DNA from: an uncultured Bacteroidota bacterium
GTDB lineage: Bacteria > Bacteroidota > Bacteroidia > Flavobacteriales > Flavobacteriaceae
Reading direction: 5' to 3'
Assembly (NCBI GenBank): GCA_903879875.1
Contig: CAIRNC010000162.1
Location: forward strand, 1-7,562
Length of the DNA stretch: 7,562 bases
Shown: piece by piece, positions 5,938-7,562 of the stretch
Numbering within the stretch: the stretch's first letter is position 1
Layout of the letters: the number at the start of each line of letters is the position of its first letter
Position numbers and translations under genes: made by a program
Notes under the pieces: generated by a model
Database searches by the model: none
The model's input: only the letters and a program-made list of their open reading frames with translations
Told to the model about the DNA's origin: nothing

Positions 5938-6594
5938 ATGAAATTTTTTATCGACACGGCCAATTTGGCACAAATTAAAGAAGCACAAGCCTTAGGCGTT
6001 TTAGACGGAGTTACGACAAATCCGAGTTTGATGGCTAAAGAAGGAATTACAGGAAAAAACAATATTTTAAAACATTATGTTGACATCTGTAATTTGGTAG
6101 ATGGTGACGTTAGTGCTGAAGTAAATGCTTTGGATTATGATGGAATGATTCGTGAAGGCGAAGAATTAGCCGATTTGCACGAACAAATTGTTGTGAAATT
6201 GCCTATGACCAAAGAAGGAGTTATGGCTGCAAAATATTTTTCGGATAAAGGGATAAAAACGAACGTAACGCTTGTTTTTTCAGCAGGTCAAGCTATTTTG
6301 GCTGCCAAAGCGGGTGCCACTTATGTTTCGCCATTTATTGGTCGTTTGGACGATGTTTCAACCGATGGTTTAGCTTTAATTGAAGAAATCCGATTGATTT
6401 ATGATAATTATGGTTTTGAAACACAAATTCTTGCTGCGTCTGTTCGTCATACGATGCACATTGTCAATTGTGCTAAAATTGGTGCCGATGTAATGACAGG
6501 TCCACTTTCAGCTATTTATGGATTGTTGAAACACCCGTTAACCGATATTGGAATTGCACAATTTGTAGCCGATTTCGAAAAAGGAAACAAATAA
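5938..6594 (+). CDS. tal: Transaldolase, small TalC/FSA-type
   Basis: A 218-residue TIM-barrel class I aldolase of the short transaldolase/fructose-6-phosphate aldolase subfamily, cytoplasmic, in the non-oxidative pentose phosphate pathway. Seen are MKFFIDTAN at the N-terminus, GVTTNPSL (24-31), the Schiff-base lysine Lys87 in VVKLPMT (Lys85 in E. coli FSA), [20 protein letters not shown] (131-139), AASVRH and the tail. Such proteins are often labelled fructose-6-phosphate aldolase, but here the position after SP is Phe133. Known work on E. coli enzymes links Phe at this site with transaldolase and Tyr with fructose-6-phosphate aldolase activity, so I favour transaldolase. The ATG is 17 bp after the stop of the damaged outer-membrane gene, and I see no good promoter in that gap. 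A strong terminator follows. Confidence 0.93.
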   Translation: MKFFIDTANLAQIKEAQALGVLDGVTTNPSLMAKEGITGKNNILKHYVDICNLVDGDVSAEVNALDYDGMIREGEELADLHEQIVVKLPMTKEGVMAAKYFSDKGIKTNVTLVFSAGQAILAAKAGATYVSPFIGRLDDVSTDGLALIEEIRLIYDNYGFETQILAASVRHTMHIVNCAKIGADVMTGPLSAIYGLLKHPLTDIGIAQFVADFEKGNK

Positions 6595-6618
6595 AATCAA
6601 CAGTTTAATATAACTTTT

Positions 6619-6650
6619 AAAGCGATTTTTTCATCAAAATCGCTTTTTTT
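6619..6650 (+). terminator. Intrinsic terminator after the transaldolase gene
   Basis: An 11-bp perfect stem, AAAGCGATTTT (6619-6629) with AAAATCGCTTT (6636-6646), closes a 6-nt loop and runs into seven T residues (6644-6650). It lies 24 bp after the stop codon. The A tract on the left arm means it could also work for minus-strand transcripts, but no gene there needs it. Confidence 0.9.
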
Positions 6651-6667
6651 ACTTTAATAATATAGAA

Positions 6668-7141
6668 ATGAAATACAGCAGATTGACTAAAGAACAATTT
6701 GAAGAATTGCACCAAGAATTTATAAATTTTCTTGCCACACAAGCTATTGATAAAGCCGAATGGGATACTATAAAAGCTGAAAAACCTGAAGTAGCCGAAC
6801 AAGAACTCGATGTTTTTTCTGATTTAGTTTGGGAAGGCGTGCTGTCGAGAGCCCAATATTTAGAACATTTTTCTAAAAATCATATCTTTCTTTTTCAATG
6901 TTTTGATACATACATTCATTCCATAGTTTTGAAATCGTTGGTTCCAGAAACTAATTTTTTGACCAAAGAAGGTTTGCAATGGTTGAGTGACAATATGTTT
7001 ACCGAAACCATAGAAATGAAAATTGGTAAAAAAGAATTCACAGAAGAACGCAATGCTTCTATTTTTCAATTGATTCAACAAGGAGCATTCTTGAGTGATG
7101 GTCAATTGTACCAGCAAATTAATGGTATTGTTCAAGGATAA
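6668..7141 (+). CDS. Conserved hypothetical protein (DUF6495-like, flavobacterial)
   Basis: A 157-residue acidic, mostly helical soluble protein with no signal peptide, membrane segment or catalytic motif that I can see. Its N-terminus, MKYSRLTKEQFEELHQEF, and the EQELDVFSDLVWEGVLSR segment look like a protein I recall as conserved through Flavobacteriia; I believe it corresponds to DUF6495, but this is from memory. The reading frame is intact with codon use like its housekeeping neighbours, so it is very likely a real gene. It starts 17 bp after the terminator's T tract, so it needs its own promoter in a short space; TACTTTAA at 6650-6657 is only a partial -7 match. The next gene begins 19 bp after its stop. 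Function unknown. Confidence 0.8.
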   Translation: MKYSRLTKEQFEELHQEFINFLATQAIDKAEWDTIKAEKPEVAEQELDVFSDLVWEGVLSRAQYLEHFSKNHIFLFQCFDTYIHSIVLKSLVPETNFLTKEGLQWLSDNMFTETIEMKIGKKEFTEERNASIFQLIQQGAFLSDGQLYQQINGIVQG

Positions 7142-7160
7142 AATCGAAATAGTTTTGAAT

Positions 7161-7562
7161 ATGAGACCTAATTTTCTAGCATTTACTTTTCTTTTTATAA
7201 TTTCAAACATTGCATTTACGTGTAATTCACAGACGATTGATTATGGAAATAATAAAGCCGCTGGGAAATATTATGCCGTAAATGGTTTCAAAATGTATTG
7301 TGAAATTTATGGAAAAGGCACTCCACTTTTGTTAATTCACGGAAATGGGGGAAGCATAAAATCATTTGAAAAAATTATTCCTTATTTTTCTAAAAAACAC
7401 CAAGTAATTGCTGTTGACAGTCGGGCACAAGGAAAGTCAATAGATTTGAAAGATTCTTTGAGTTTTGAAATGATGGCAGACGATTTTAATGCGCTTTTAA
7501 ATCAGTTAAAACTCGATTCCGTAAATGTAATTGGATGGAGTGATGGTGGCATTAATGCTTTA
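7161..7562 (+). CDS. Exported alpha/beta-fold hydrolase, N-terminal part (3' end outside window)
   Basis: 134 codons are present and the frame is open at the right edge. The start at 7161 gives a hydrophobic signal sequence (MRPNFLAFTFLFIISNIAFT) followed by CNSQ, which could be a weak lipobox or a type I cleavage region. Then come YYAVNGFKMYCEIYG and LLLIHGNGGS (the HGNGG oxyanion-hole loop), VIAVDSRAQGKS, and the nucleophile elbow GWSDGG with Ser127. These are classical marks of the alpha/beta hydrolase fold; the catalytic acid and histidine lie beyond the window. The substrate is unknown; an ester or peptide is likely but cannot be told. It follows the DUF6495-like gene by 19 bp on the same strand and may be cotranscribed. 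Confidence 0.88.
   Translation, partial: MRPNFLAFTFLFIISNIAFTCNSQTIDYGNNKAAGKYYAVNGFKMYCEIYGKGTPLLLIHGNGGSIKSFEKIIPYFSKKHQVIAVDSRAQGKSIDLKDSLSFEMMADDFNALLNQLKLDSVNVIGWSDGGINAL

Noticed and set aside
6860..7210. 116-codon minus-strand open frame
   Set aside because: It is antisense to the conserved hypothetical gene and the start of the hydrolase, both of which have better coding character.
1..7562. CRISPR arrays, tRNA genes, toxin-antitoxin pairs and phage genes
   Set aside because: No regularly spaced repeats, no tRNA-like cloverleaf and no such proteins were seen.

Overview
The window reads as ordinary chromosome of a low-GC member of the Bacteroidota, most likely a Flavobacterium-like flavobacterium. 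Three things point there: promoter motifs of the Bacteroidetes TAnnTTTG type, translation starts without clear Shine-Dalgarno sequences, and protein families typical of the group (a lipoprotein glutamine cyclotransferase, a UmuD/UmuC/SRAP set, and a small conserved protein at 6668-7141). The genus is an inference; the phylum is well supported.

Layout. The 3' end of ung (uracil-DNA glycosylase) runs to 257 and meets, tail to tail, a minus-strand lipoprotein glutaminyl-peptide cyclotransferase (264-1325). Next, on the plus strand, come the small bacterial SRP RNA (about 1414-1510) with a good promoter and an intrinsic terminator, and an AT-rich noncoding stretch with an imperfect hairpin element. 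A short-chain dehydrogenase/reductase (SDR) follows at 1748-2560. Then comes a tightly packed DNA-damage-tolerance operon: umuC (2611-3864), umuD (3866-4312) and an SRAP/HMCES-family abasic-site protein (4312-4911). After it lies a broken copy of the 3' end of the SDR gene (about 4966-5067), then an outer-membrane-type gene split by one in-frame TAA (5096-5920). Housekeeping genes resume with a transaldolase-family enzyme (5938-6594) and its terminator, a conserved hypothetical gene, and the first 134 codons of an exported alpha/beta hydrolase running off the right edge.

How the genes work together. UmuC is a translesion polymerase, UmuD its self-cleaving activator, and the SRAP protein crosslinks to abasic sites in single-stranded DNA. 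The three genes are 1 bp apart or overlap by 1 bp, so they form one unit for surviving unrepaired lesions. Ung at the left edge makes abasic sites but is not part of that operon.

The most notable structure is that the umuC-umuD-SRAP cassette is bracketed by direct repeats of the SDR 3' end (2451-2550 and 4966-5065; 87 of 100 positions match by hand alignment). A 45-bp identical core lies between more diverged flanks. This looks like the scar of an insertion at the 3' end of a gene that kept the gene's reading frame intact. No integrase or transposase is visible, so the mechanism is open. No wholly new system is evident; the mobile-looking repair cassette is the best candidate for follow-up.
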